This document shows positions 1-8,550 of a stretch of DNA of 12,143 bases, piece by piece (position 1 is the stretch's first letter; the number at the start of each line of letters is the position of its first letter). A program made the translations under genes and the position numbers. The DNA is from JAWVZH01 sp033722295 (GTDB taxonomy: Bacteria; Bacteroidota; Bacteroidia; Chitinophagales; Saprospiraceae). The notes beneath the pieces are model-generated. The model saw only the letters and a program-made list of their open reading frames with translations. It searched no databases and had not been told where the DNA came from. The stretch spans positions 1 to 12,143 of the forward strand of contig JAWVZH010000098.1 in NCBI GenBank assembly GCA_033722295.1, in the 5' to 3' direction.

Positions 1-44
1 ACTCATCCCCGCCCACACTCTATCCGGACATGGGGAAGAGTGAT

Positions 45-191
45 AAGACCGCCCCTCTGGGGCTCTGGAGGTGGTGGGACGTTTACGTAACTGCTAGTAC
101 GTGCCTCTGGCACTTGGATCAGTCATCAGTTGCAGTGATCAAGATGGATTGTAAGAAGCTGACTGACAACTGTCCCTGAATGCTGAATTCT
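45..191. repeat. diverged intergenic direct repeat, copy 1
   Basis: This copy aligns with 270-417 at an offset of about 226-228 bp. Conserved blocks include the 13-bp hairpin GCCCC-TCT-GGGGC (51-63), the following CTCTGGAGGTGGTGGG segment, ACGTAACT, the hairpin GTGCC-TCT-GGCAC (101-113) with trailing TTGGATCAGT, a CAGT.ATCAA block, and GAATTCT near 185-191. Similarity fades outside these limits, so the ends are approximate. Stacked palindromes in a non-coding repeat suggest a REP/BIME-like element, but no transposase is present in the window to prove mobility. Confidence 0.7.
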
Positions 192-198
192 GTAGTGA

Positions 199-211
199 GT
201 CCCGTAGGGAC
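199..211. repeat. 13-bp hairpin, GTCCC-GTA-GGGAC
   Basis: Perfect 5-bp stem with a GTA loop, lying between the two ~147-bp repeats. It has the same 5-3-5 architecture as the hairpins inside those repeats and the one at 12115-12127, so it is probably another member of the same short repeat family. Confidence 0.55.
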
Positions 212-269
212 GACCAGGCAGTGACGTAGAGGGAAATAATAATATTGAGTCCAGTGTAGAGGAGAACGA

Positions 270-417
270 GTTTAGGCCGCCCCTCTGGGGCTCTGGAGGT
301 GGTGGGGCGTTAACGTAACTGGTGGCACGTGCCTCTGGCACTTGGATCAGTGAGCAGTACTTAGTTACAGTAATCAAAGTAGTTTTTACGAGTAGCGATA
401 GCTGTTCGTGAATTCTA
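270..417. repeat. diverged intergenic direct repeat, copy 2
   Basis: Second copy of the element at 45-191, in the same orientation. The hairpins recur at 279-291 (GCCCC-TCT-GGGGC) and 329-341 (GTGCC-TCT-GGCAC) with unchanged stems. The spacer has drifted, and here contains the perfect palindrome CGTTAACG. Hairpins are preserved while linkers vary, which is the pattern expected if the fold matters. Boundaries are approximate. Confidence 0.7.
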
Positions 418-457
418 ACCTTTGAAGGAGTCACATACGCCTTTCATACCCCAATTT

Positions 458-520
458 ACGCTAAACGCTAAACGCTAAACGCTAAACGCTAAACGCTAAA
501 CGCTAAACGCTAAACGCTAA
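458..520. repeat. heptanucleotide tandem array (ACGCTAA)9
   Basis: Nine perfect head-to-tail copies of a 7-bp unit, 63 bp, with no mismatch. On the minus strand the unit reads TTAGCGT. The array overlaps the 3' end of the minus-strand gene: base 520 is the last base of its final His codon and the TAG stop (519-517) lies inside the first unit. Because 7 is not a multiple of 3, TAG falls in every frame within about 21 nt, so the array terminates translation in all frames. Confidence 0.95.
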
Positions 521-3500
521 TGCCTGATCACTTTTCCGACGATATTCCGGTCTGTCGCGGTTACCTTATAGATCAAGGTTCCCATGAGATTTCCAAGGTC
601 CTGACCGGTAATGATAATGCGACGATCGGTGGGTATAACTGTAGTTACTTCGTGTATGATTTGTCCATTGAGACTCATGATTTCGACGTTGATCGGGCCT
701 TTGATGGATTTATCAAACTCGAAGTTTAGGACATCACTGAACGGATTGGGTGATATGGTAATTCCTGTTTGGTTATAATCTGAGGCTGAATTTTCAATAA
801 ATGACAAGTCGATTTTCCCCACATCGTAATTTTGATCTACAATTTCTGCTGGTATCCTGCTTTCTTTCAGAGAAAGCAGATCAGAGAGATAACCACTTCT
901 GTGCGACTCCAATTTCAAGGTGAGGAAATCTCTTTCTTTCGAAAGTTTCAAAGGTTCGAGGGAATACCAGGCAAAATTAAGCGCCTTGTTCTGAATAACA
1001 TGAAAGTCCTTGAATTCATCATACCTTGTAAAATAGCTTTCCAAAACGAAATTAGAGAGGTCAACAGAAAGCTGAATACCCAATACATTCACGTCATCTT
1101 TTACTGATATTGGCACTGTGATCAGATCACCGGCAGTGATCCATTTGTCTTTAATTTCGAATTTTATGTTCGAGGGTGACCTTCCCGCGACCAGCTTATG
1201 TTTAAGCCGGGTTGAGGAAAAGTCGACGTCGCCCGTCTTCACGGCTGTCCAGTTTTCCGACATTCGATCTTCTCCTTGCAACGTGATATATCTGTCCTCA
1301 TAAAAGGACCATGGGTTATCTACCTGCATCATAGGTAATGTAGGCCCTATTTCCCAACTCGGTTTGTTGGTGAAGGAAGGTTGTAGGCCAAGAATCAGTT
1401 TAAATATCTCAATGGCATCGTTGAGTGATATGCTTTTGTTCTTATTGACATCTGCCGCAATGAGAGCATATGGATCGCTGATCGTCCTCGTCCCTCTCAA
1501 ATGTCTGAGGATTTCCAGTATATCCCGGACACCCACACCTCGCAGAGGATCTTTGTCATACTCACCTTCGATCATCAGTTCTTCGCGGTCGGGATTTTTT
1601 GGCAGGAGGTAGTGACCCTTGGCATCTGTAACACACGATGCTTCATAACCGGAATTTTCCATCGAGGTAATCCGCATAACGGCATTTTCAAATGGCTGTT
1701 GATGGATGTCCTTAACCTGTCCACCGATACTTGGGAGATTTTTTGAATTGTCTATGTTGCAATTAGCATAGATCAGTACTTCATCTATGTCCCAAGCGTT
1801 CATCATTACCGTATCTCTTGCAAGGCAATAAGGCAGTAGTTCGAATCGAAAGTGCGAAGAATCGGAAATGGTAAATGCTGATATCGTATCAAAAATGAAG
1901 ATCTCCTCCGTCCAGTCGTTGGTCGTGGGGATATCTTTTTGGACAAAAACAACAGAATCATTCTTCAATACTCTCAGTCCATAAAGCGTAGGATAGTTAT
2001 TAGGGCCTGAATCACCCCGTATCCACTTGAATCTTTCAGGCGCACTTTCCCAAAATGAAATGCCCGTCAGGGTCACGGCAGTATCCGGATGCGGATCTAC
2101 TGTAACTTCAAATACTATGGATCGTTCATTTCCTGGTAAATATTCGCAGGAGTCCAGAGATCCGACGCACATAGCCGTGGAATTATTGATGCCATACGAG
2201 CATGAGTGCATGTTGACATCGGGATTCTCGCGATAGATATTGCTGGCGGAGAGGTCCGCACATGTCAGTGTTTTCAAATACGCTGGTTGGAACTCTTCGT
2301 AAGATTGATTCGATTTATCCCACGGTAAGGATCGGCAATCCTCGAGGTCGTAACGTATAACGGCTTCTTGTATAATGACGTTAATGACTATAATAGTGTC
2401 GCACCCTGCTATAGAAGGCCTGATTTGTTCGTAAATGCCCTTTTCAAAATATTTTTCACCGAAAAGAGTAATGGTGTCCCCCACCTGTATGAGGGTGTCG
2501 ATGTGTATTTCGTTACTTTCTTTTTCTGATATAGATATAGAGCAATCACCGATACAGGTATCACCAGGAAAATTGGACCATCTATACCTGGCATGATAAT
2601 CTCCTCCTCCAACCACTTCAATATCACGAGATGTAGAGTCGCTAATAATACCCGGTCCAGACCAGGAGATATCGATTATGTCGATATTATCACTGCCGGT
2701 GGGCAGAGTGGTTAGTGCAACAGATATATTCGCTGTGTCCAGCGGGCAAATCGAATCGACAGATGCTATTTGACATGCCGGATAGCCGGGCAAGGACAGT
2801 ATCGATTCAGTAATGACTTGTTGGGAGAACCACCAGGTGTTGATGGTGTTCAAATTGCCGAAGCCGGACTCTCTGGGATCGGTATAGGTCGTCCACTTGT
2901 GGCACGGAGAGGTACAACCAGTGAGTTGAACCTTGGGTTCTCCAGTACCGTTCGAGGTAGAAATGTTGGAATCATCGTAATAGAGTAAAGGGCTCTTGCC
3001 ATTCGGCCGAATACTCTGAATATTCAATCCTTCAGTTAGAAGTTCAGCATCATAGATCGGAAAATGATAAATACCCTGAGCATAGGACATATTCACGGGG
3101 ATCTTTGCATTTATGCTGTCGGATATCCTGTTTCCAAGACCATCGTATCCATCCCATTCCAGGCAGGTCGAACTGTTGATCTGATTGGAATTAACCACTT
3201 GTGAAATGAGTCTGTCTGCAGTACCTGGAGTGTATTGACCATCCCTACCGTCAAAATCCAGCAACACATCGATCTGGCCGGCTCTTGTTGTGATGAACTG
3301 GATACATATGTCGGACTCAGAACAACGGCTGATGCCCAGCAGATCAATGCTGCCTTTATCAGCGGTCTTGCAAAGATCCACGGGATCATTGAGAAATATC
3401 TCGTATTCGGGCAAAGCCATATTGGCATTTTCAACACTCATGCGGTCTTCGGCTACATTGCCTGTGTTGGTCACCCCAAAGCTGTTGAAAGCAAGGCTGA

Positions 3501-4254
3501 ATCCGGCAGGTCTGAATCCACTACCGTTGAAGTCCACCTTTGTGATGAAAGCTGTTCCGGGATTGGCGGGGTCAGGTGCGCAGACATAGAAAGCGCCATT
3601 AAAGGGTCTCACAGGAAATCCAAGATCATTGATGGCGAAGAGTGCCCAATTATTGGACCATATACGTCCTTTTTTCTCAACTATACCAGGGGCTGAGCAA
3701 TTTGCTACAGTTATATCCCAATAATTGATCAGGAAGCCGCTGTTGCTCTCTTTTTCCCTGAATTCTATGTAGTAGTTGCCTTCATCTGTAAAACCCTGAG
3801 ACGTCAGGTCTGAAGATTGAATGACCACAGGCGTATATCCGGAAGGCCCATAGATCGAAGCCGGTCCCACAGACGCTTTTTCCCACGTCGGAGCGTTGGC
3901 ATTAGCTGCTGTGACAAGGTATGGCCCAAAGACGATATTGCCGTTTGGGTCTTTGATCTGATATTCATAATCTACCGGCTGACCGCCGTTGAGCTCACCC
4001 GGTGAAAGTCCGATAAATATGCATTCCGCCGCAGGATCATCGATATAGATATGAAGTCGGGTTTTGGGGTCAGGATTGTCGAAGGAGGCAAAGTTATTAT
4101 GTTCAGGGCTGTCCAGATTGAGCGCAGCGATATCATGGGTAATGTTACCGTTGATATTCAAACTATCATTAGGAGCCAACTCTCTGGTGCCTTCACCGAG
4201 TAGCGCCCCTGTGGTAATATGGCATATTAGCCATAGAAGGGCAAATCGATTCAT
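517..4254 (-). CDS. giant secreted T9SS cargo protein with dockerin-like domain (paralogue 1)
   Basis: 1245-residue secreted protein of unknown function. A hydrophobic signal peptide (about residues 1-20, MNRFALLWLICHITTGALLG) is followed by an EGTRELAPN-type N-terminal domain containing DPNGNIVFGP. A conserved segment GRIWSNNWALFAIND...RPFNGAFYVCA lies near 195-228. A DFDGRDGQY...EWDGYDGLGN stretch (about 331-375) resembles FlgD-Ig-like modules. A Cys-paired GCTSPCHKW motif is near 445. An adhesin-like module with spaced cysteines spans about 633-831. Then come a carboxypeptidase-regulatory-like beta domain (about 841-898), a dockerin-like pair of Ca-loop helices (about 905-965; ADVNKNKSISLNDA) and a T9SS type A sorting domain (about 1165-1245; ISPNPFSDVLNFEF). 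Export across the outer membrane by T9SS is inferred from family knowledge. It is paralogous along its whole length to the gene at 4477-8214. The start was chosen by signal peptide and paralogue alignment; there is no Shine-Dalgarno. Confidence 0.93.
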   Translation of the reverse strand: MNRFALLWLICHITTGALLGEGTRELAPNDSLNINGNITHDIAALNLDSPEHNNFASFDNPDPKTRLHIYIDDPAAECIFIGLSPGELNGGQPVDYEYQIKDPNGNIVFGPYLVTAANANAPTWEKASVGPASIYGPSGYTPVVIQSSDLTSQGFTDEGNYYIEFREKESNSGFLINYWDITVANCSAPGIVEKKGRIWSNNWALFAINDLGFPVRPFNGAFYVCAPDPANPGTAFITKVDFNGSGFRPAGFSLAFNSFGVTNTGNVAEDRMSVENANMALPEYEIFLNDPVDLCKTADKGSIDLLGISRCSESDICIQFITTRAGQIDVLLDFDGRDGQYTPGTADRLISQVVNSNQINSSTCLEWDGYDGLGNRISDSINAKIPVNMSYAQGIYHFPIYDAELLTEGLNIQSIRPNGKSPLLYYDDSNISTSNGTGEPKVQLTGCTSPCHKWTTYTDPRESGFGNLNTINTWWFSQQVITESILSLPGYPACQIASVDSICPLDTANISVALTTLPTGSDNIDIIDISWSGPGIISDSTSRDIEVVGGGDYHARYRWSNFPGDTCIGDCSISISEKESNEIHIDTLIQVGDTITLFGEKYFEKGIYEQIRPSIAGCDTIIVINVIIQEAVIRYDLEDCRSLPWDKSNQSYEEFQPAYLKTLTCADLSASNIYRENPDVNMHSCSYGINNSTAMCVGSLDSCEYLPGNERSIVFEVTVDPHPDTAVTLTGISFWESAPERFKWIRGDSGPNNYPTLYGLRVLKNDSVVFVQKDIPTTNDWTEEIFIFDTISAFTISDSSHFRFELLPYCLARDTVMMNAWDIDEVLIYANCNIDNSKNLPSIGGQVKDIHQQPFENAVMRITSMENSGYEASCVTDAKGHYLLPKNPDREELMIEGEYDKDPLRGVGVRDILEILRHLRGTRTISDPYALIAADVNKNKSISLNDAIEIFKLILGLQPSFTNKPSWEIGPTLPMMQVDNPWSFYEDRYITLQGEDRMSENWTAVKTGDVDFSSTRLKHKLVAGRSPSNIKFEIKDKWITAGDLITVPISVKDDVNVLGIQLSVDLSNFVLESYFTRYDEFKDFHVIQNKALNFAWYSLEPLKLSKERDFLTLKLESHRSGYLSDLLSLKESRIPAEIVDQNYDVGKIDLSFIENSASDYNQTGITISPNPFSDVLNFEFDKSIKGPINVEIMSLNGQIIHEVTTVIPTDRRIIITGQDLGNLMGTLIYKVTATDRNIVGKVIRH

Positions 4255-4329
4255 TTGGGAATTTGTAAAGGTTATCGGTTTTAGACTTCTCTACAAATAT
4301 CCTAAATATCTGGCTTATATTATAAAATT

Positions 4330-4350
4330 TACATATATATTATATATGTA
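4330..4350. promoter_or_regulatory. 21-bp perfect AT-rich palindrome upstream of paralogue 1
   Basis: TACATATATA and TATATATGTA are perfect 10-bp arms around one central T. The palindrome lies 76-96 bp upstream of the minus-strand start at 4254, inside an AT-rich block. It could be a regulator-binding site, a cruciform or simply promoter-region AT richness. I could not identify a convincing TTG/TAnnTTTG promoter next to it. Confidence 0.4.
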
Positions 4351-4410
4351 TGTAACATAAAATGAGGTGTTTATACATTAGAGGTGTCTCGAAATACGGG
4401 TTGTTATCGG

Positions 4411-4439
4411 GTGACAAGTGACAAGTGACAAGTGACAAG
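4411..4439. repeat. heptanucleotide tandem array (GTGACAA)4.1
   Basis: Four perfect 7-bp units plus one base. The array begins 38 bp beyond the stop codon of the minus-strand gene at 4477-8214, in the 222-bp gap before the next minus-strand gene. A CACATGTG palindrome (4447-4454) lies between array and gene. The same unit recurs at 12003-12022 beyond another gene's 3' end. Confidence 0.93.
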
Positions 4440-4476
4440 GGCAATTCACATGTGGATCATCTAATTACAGGCCCTG

Positions 4477-7400
4477 TCATTCCGTTACCCGCATGAGGAT
4501 GCCTTGCCAGGTTCGGTTATCCGAACGGATCCGATAGATCAGTGCGGAATGTCCCCCAAGATCCATGTTATTCAGGTCGACGGTAATATTGGTCGAATTG
4601 GAATTCCAAATACGAGAACCTCCATACAACTTTCTTCCCTCCAGGCTGTAAATTTCTAATTCAAAGTTTTGTGGTGCTACGGGTAAAAATTCCACGTTCA
4701 GGCGATCCTTGAATGGATTTGGATATATCTTCAAGTCAGTCGTCTCTTCAGAGTATTCATAAGTCTCTTTCTGCAGCAGCGATAATGGACGGCTTTCGAT
4801 TTCGAGACCTATATAGACCTCATTATTGAATCCGGTCTCCAGTTCGATACCTGTCAAAGGACGATCTAAAACAATTTCGATTACTGGACTCTGAGATTGG
4901 AGGGTTACAGGATCATTAAGTGGCAGAGAAAGGCGTAAAATACCCGCATCATTGATATAAAAGTCCTCCATACCAATATTCATTCGATCCGAGTGTAGAC
5001 TTACGAAAGAAGAGTTTTGCAAGTCGATACCCAGCTGAAGCCCCATGACTTGTTCTGCTTCCGGAAGATAAAAGGAAACGATACTTTGACCGTCCTCCGT
5101 AATTTGCTGTTCATAATACAGGATAGATCTTTTCTCATGACGGATCTGCTGTACACGAGATCCGGAGACCGCGTCGTCAGTAACATCTCCCACTTTGAAT
5201 CCGGTTAAATTGAGATCTGAAATGTGCTCATCCTTCACTTCAATGTGGACTTGATCCTCAAAAGTCCATGGATTGGCGATTGACGGTTCACTTTCAAATC
5301 GTCCAATACGCCAACTTGGAGTATTATTAAATTTGCTGATCTTGCCCAGGATAAGTTTCCTGATCTGAATGAGGTCCGAAGCAGAAATGACTCTGTTGTC
5401 ATCAACATCCCCAGCGAGAATTTTGTAAGGATCGTCCAATTCATTTTTACCTAGTAAATGACGGAGTAAATAGATGACATCTTTGGTGGATACTCCGTTC
5501 AAGGGGTCGTCTGACTTCTGGCAGTCTATCGTATAGATTTGATTTTCAGGAACATGAGTGAATGAGAATGACCCGCCCTGACCGGTCACTTCATTCCTTT
5601 GGTCAAAGCTGTGGTTTTCCGGATATAAAATAACATCGGCCCCGGTTATGGCCGTACCATATATTGTCGTTGCCTTGCCGGTAATATTTGGGAGGGCGGC
5701 GGCGGGTGAAACGCAACTGGCCATAACAGAAAGTTCATCCAGATCCCAGGCCGTCACTTTTGATGTGTCTCCCGCGAGGCAGTAACCGAGCAATTCAAAT
5801 CGAAATACGGTTTCTTCTTTAGCGATGAAGTCCCGGTTGCCTTTAAAATCAAATATTTCTTTCGTCCAGTCTGTCGAAGTAGGGATGTCCGACTGACTGT
5901 AAATCTCCTGGCCATCCTTAAGGACACGAATGCCGTAGAGTGTTGGATAGTTATTAGGCCCTTTGGGACCATTGATCCAATCGTACATTTCAGGAGCACG
6001 TTCAAAGAAACACAGTCCGGTAACGGCTACGGCCGTATCGGCGGCAGGGTTTACAGTCACTTCGAAAACGACTGATTTATCATTTCCAGGCAGATAGTCA
6101 CAATTATCCAGGGAGCTGATACACATGGCAGGACTGCCATTCACGCCTGGTGTGCAGGAATGCTTGTTGACCATTGGATTTTCACGGCGCAGGTATTCTG
6201 CCGTTACATCGGCACAGGTCATGGGATCGGGATAGGTCGGTTTAAATTCACGATAATCCATGCTTGTGGAGTCAGCATTGACTGACCAGCAATCATTGAA
6301 ATCATAATGGAGTGCCGTTTCTATGATACGGACATGTATGATCACATTGGTATCGCATTCTTGATTTCCGGGAAACACATTTTTAAACGTGCCCCCCTCG
6401 AAATACTTTTCATCAAAAATGGTGGCTGTATCACCCCGTAAAAGCAAAGTATCTATTCGGATGGTGGTTTCTTCTTTTTCTTCAATTTGAATTATACAGG
6501 ATGTAAAACAGGTATCACCTATGCTGTTCTCCCAGAGTATTTTTAACCCGTATTGCCCTGGTTGATCAATTTCAATGCTGTCTGTATCACGTGGTCCTAC
6601 AATACCCGGGCCGCTCCAATCTTTCTGAAGAATCGCAGGGTGTCTTCCCGAAGCTGGGAAATATTCCGGAGTGAATTTTACCTGAGCCGTTTCACCAGGA
6701 CATATCGCCTGGGGGCCTTCCAGAGAACATTCGAGGTAAACAGGAAGGTCGAACAAATAACTTTCGACCAACTGCTGTGAAAACCACCATGAATTGATCG
6801 TATTGAGATTGCCAAACCCGACAATGTCGGGCTGAGTATAATTGGTCCAACGGTGGCAGGGCAAGGTGCATCCCGCCAGTTGAACATCAGGCTCTCCAGA
6901 CCCCGATGGTGCCGAAATATTGGAATCGTCATAGAATAATTTCGGTGAAGGACCCGCCGGCCGAACCGCTTCGATGTTCAAGCCATCTGTGAGCAATTCT
7001 GCATCGTAGATCGGGAAGTGGTAAATTCCCTGGGCATAAGAGACGACAACGGGTATCTGGGAATTACCCATTGCAGATATTGAATTTCCTAACCCATCCT
7101 TGCCGTTCCAGTCGAGGCAAATCGGTTTATTGACCCTGGATGAATCGATATTTAGGACAAATAGAACATCCGTGGTATTAGCAGTATAAATACCATCGTT
7201 ACCGTCAAAATCTAGAAGGATATCCACCTGTCCGGGTTGAGAGGCGGTATACTGGATACAATAGTCGCTTTCACTACATCTGCCTATTCCTGTGATCTCA
7301 AGATTACCGCCGGTCGCCGATTCACAGAGATCTACCGGATCGTTCAGGAAGATCTGGTATTCCGGAGTTGTGGCGTTGACGTTTTGCATACTCTTCCTGT

Positions 7401-8214
7401 CTTCGGTTATCATGCCTGTATTGGCTGTACCGAAGCTGTTAAAAGCCACATTGAATGCAGCTGGCCGGAATCCGCTACCATTGAAATTAACCTTTGTGAT
7501 GAAAGCCGCCTCGGGATTGGTGGGATCTTCAGCACACACATAGAAAGCGCCATTGAAGGGCCTGTTAGGAAAACCGTAGTCGTTGATCGCAAAAAAGGCC
7601 CAGTTTTCCGACCAGATCCTGCCCTTTTTCTCCACCGGAGTGCCAGTGGATCCGTCAAAGACGGTGATGTCCCAATAGTTGATCAGGAACCGGTTGTCGT
7701 TCTCGAGTTCTCGAAATTCGATGTAATAATCACCGGTGGTTGTCCAGCCTTGAGACGTGAGGTCTGATGGACTCACAATAAATGGGGTATAACCGCCCGG
7801 ATACAGTGGGGCGGGTCCATTGTAAGCAGTTTGCCAGGTGGGCGTATTGGCGTTGGCCGGTGTGATGATCGAGGGGCCGTACACGATATTGCCATTGGGA
7901 TCCAGGATACGGTATTCAAAACTGACGATCGGTGCATTTTGGCCTGTAAAATTCAATGTGCCATTACTGAAACCCAGATATATGCCTTCATTAGCCGGAT
8001 CTGCGATATGAATATGCAGACGGCTGGTGGTGTTAGGATTGTCGTACGAAGCAAAACTCTGGTATGAGGGATGATTAAGGTTGAGTGCCGCGATGTCGGT
8101 GGTGACATTACCGTTTATCGTGATGTTATTATTCGGCGCCAGTTCGCGCGTTCCTTCCGCTTTCAGCATGATTAGAGAGAAAAGACAAAGAACTAAAGAT
8201 AGAATGCGCTTCAT
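4477..8214 (-). CDS. giant secreted T9SS cargo protein with dockerin-like domain (paralogue 2)
   Basis: 1245 residues when started at the ATG at 8214, which opens a clear signal peptide (MKRILSLVLCLFSLIMLKA) and aligns with the start of paralogue 1. The frame stays open 154 codons further upstream only because it runs through a heptamer array (HYPLSII peptide repeats), so the longer start is rejected. Order: EGTRELAPN N-terminal domain with DPNGNIVYGP, GRIWSENWAFFAIND...FNGAFYVCA (about 199-231), DFDGNDGIY...DWNGKDGLGN (about 331-375), GCTLPCHRW (near 448), a cysteine-containing beta module (about 635-831), a regulatory-like beta domain (about 841-895), dockerin-like loops (about 901-960; GDVDDNRVISASD) and a T9SS sorting domain (about 1158-1245; IYPNPFKDRLNVEF). 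Function unknown. A surface or extracellular calcium-stabilised adhesin/scaffold is a reasonable inference. Confidence 0.93.
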   Translation of the reverse strand: MKRILSLVLCLFSLIMLKAEGTRELAPNNNITINGNVTTDIAALNLNHPSYQSFASYDNPNTTSRLHIHIADPANEGIYLGFSNGTLNFTGQNAPIVSFEYRILDPNGNIVYGPSIITPANANTPTWQTAYNGPAPLYPGGYTPFIVSPSDLTSQGWTTTGDYYIEFRELENDNRFLINYWDITVFDGSTGTPVEKKGRIWSENWAFFAINDYGFPNRPFNGAFYVCAEDPTNPEAAFITKVNFNGSGFRPAAFNVAFNSFGTANTGMITEDRKSMQNVNATTPEYQIFLNDPVDLCESATGGNLEITGIGRCSESDYCIQYTASQPGQVDILLDFDGNDGIYTANTTDVLFVLNIDSSRVNKPICLDWNGKDGLGNSISAMGNSQIPVVVSYAQGIYHFPIYDAELLTDGLNIEAVRPAGPSPKLFYDDSNISAPSGSGEPDVQLAGCTLPCHRWTNYTQPDIVGFGNLNTINSWWFSQQLVESYLFDLPVYLECSLEGPQAICPGETAQVKFTPEYFPASGRHPAILQKDWSGPGIVGPRDTDSIEIDQPGQYGLKILWENSIGDTCFTSCIIQIEEKEETTIRIDTLLLRGDTATIFDEKYFEGGTFKNVFPGNQECDTNVIIHVRIIETALHYDFNDCWSVNADSTSMDYREFKPTYPDPMTCADVTAEYLRRENPMVNKHSCTPGVNGSPAMCISSLDNCDYLPGNDKSVVFEVTVNPAADTAVAVTGLCFFERAPEMYDWINGPKGPNNYPTLYGIRVLKDGQEIYSQSDIPTSTDWTKEIFDFKGNRDFIAKEETVFRFELLGYCLAGDTSKVTAWDLDELSVMASCVSPAAALPNITGKATTIYGTAITGADVILYPENHSFDQRNEVTGQGGSFSFTHVPENQIYTIDCQKSDDPLNGVSTKDVIYLLRHLLGKNELDDPYKILAGDVDDNRVISASDLIQIRKLILGKISKFNNTPSWRIGRFESEPSIANPWTFEDQVHIEVKDEHISDLNLTGFKVGDVTDDAVSGSRVQQIRHEKRSILYYEQQITEDGQSIVSFYLPEAEQVMGLQLGIDLQNSSFVSLHSDRMNIGMEDFYINDAGILRLSLPLNDPVTLQSQSPVIEIVLDRPLTGIELETGFNNEVYIGLEIESRPLSLLQKETYEYSEETTDLKIYPNPFKDRLNVEFLPVAPQNFELEIYSLEGRKLYGGSRIWNSNSTNITVDLNNMDLGGHSALIYRIRSDNRTWQGILMRVTE

Positions 8215-8317
8215 ACGTCTGGATTTAAAACGGTTCTTATAATAGATGCTCTGAGATGCAGATATGTGGCCCGAGGGAAATACAATAGTTAATATATGAA
8301 ATTTTTTAATATAAAAA

Positions 8318-8443
8318 ATGGATAATGGACAATGGATAATGGATAATGGATAATGGATAATGGATAATGGATAATGGATAATGGATAATGGACAATGGAT
8401 AATGGATAATGGATAATGGACGATGGACGATGGATAATGGAAG
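8318..8443. repeat. heptanucleotide tandem array (ATGGATA)18
   Basis: Eighteen 7-bp units, 126 bp. Variant units are ATGGACA (8325-8331 and 8388-8394), ATGGACG (8416-8422 and 8423-8429) and ATGGAAG (last). Most of the variants lie near the ends, while the core is homogeneous, as expected for expansion by slippage in the middle. On the minus strand all three frames are free of stops, which creates false long reading frames. It sits between two divergent secreted-protein genes, 104 bp from one start and 130 bp from the other. Confidence 0.95.
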
Positions 8444-8520
8444 GATGATTGATAACGAAGGGCCAGAATAGGACACCTGGCAAGCCAACTGGCTTGAGCG
8501 TGAGAAAATGAAAAAATGTG

Positions 8521-8550
8521 TTTACATGAGATTATTTTCATGTATCTTAG
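8521..8550 (+). promoter_or_regulatory. possible promoter with overlapping inverted repeat
   Basis: TATCTTAG at 8543-8550 matches the Bacteroidota -7 element TAnnTTTG at all but one position. TTTA at 8521-8524 could serve as a weak -33 element, 18 bp upstream. The inverted repeat ACATGA (8524-8529) / TCATGT (8538-8543) lies between them and could be an operator. The start codon at 8573 would then have a short leader. This is weak: both elements deviate from consensus. Confidence 0.3.

Larger units (their letters stand above)
1..516. other. gene-free region rich in repeats
   Basis: I find no believable gene here. The one long open frame, on the minus strand at 126-434, is read through the repeat copies and gives a low-complexity proline-rich peptide, so it is probably spurious. 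The region holds two diverged copies of a ~147-bp repeat, short hairpins at 51-63, 101-113, 199-211, 279-291 and 329-341, and a heptamer array from 458. It lies 3' of the minus-strand gene that ends at 517. No intrinsic terminator with a T-tract is evident. Confidence 0.75.

Noticed and set aside
126..434. 102-residue minus-strand open frame with a proline-rich PPPPEPQRGG segment
   Set aside because: It is read through the hairpin-bearing repeat copies, has no signal or domain, and its peptide is explained by the repeat sequence.
3235..3696. Long plus-strand open frame antisense to paralogue 1 (a similar one lies at 7237-7767 in paralogue 2)
   Set aside because: Both arise at the same place in the two paralogues because the sense sequence is conserved; they lack a believable protein composition and the minus-strand proteins are well supported.
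8318..8443. CRISPR-like array
   Set aside because: The period is only 7 bp with no spacers and no cas genes; this is a microsatellite.
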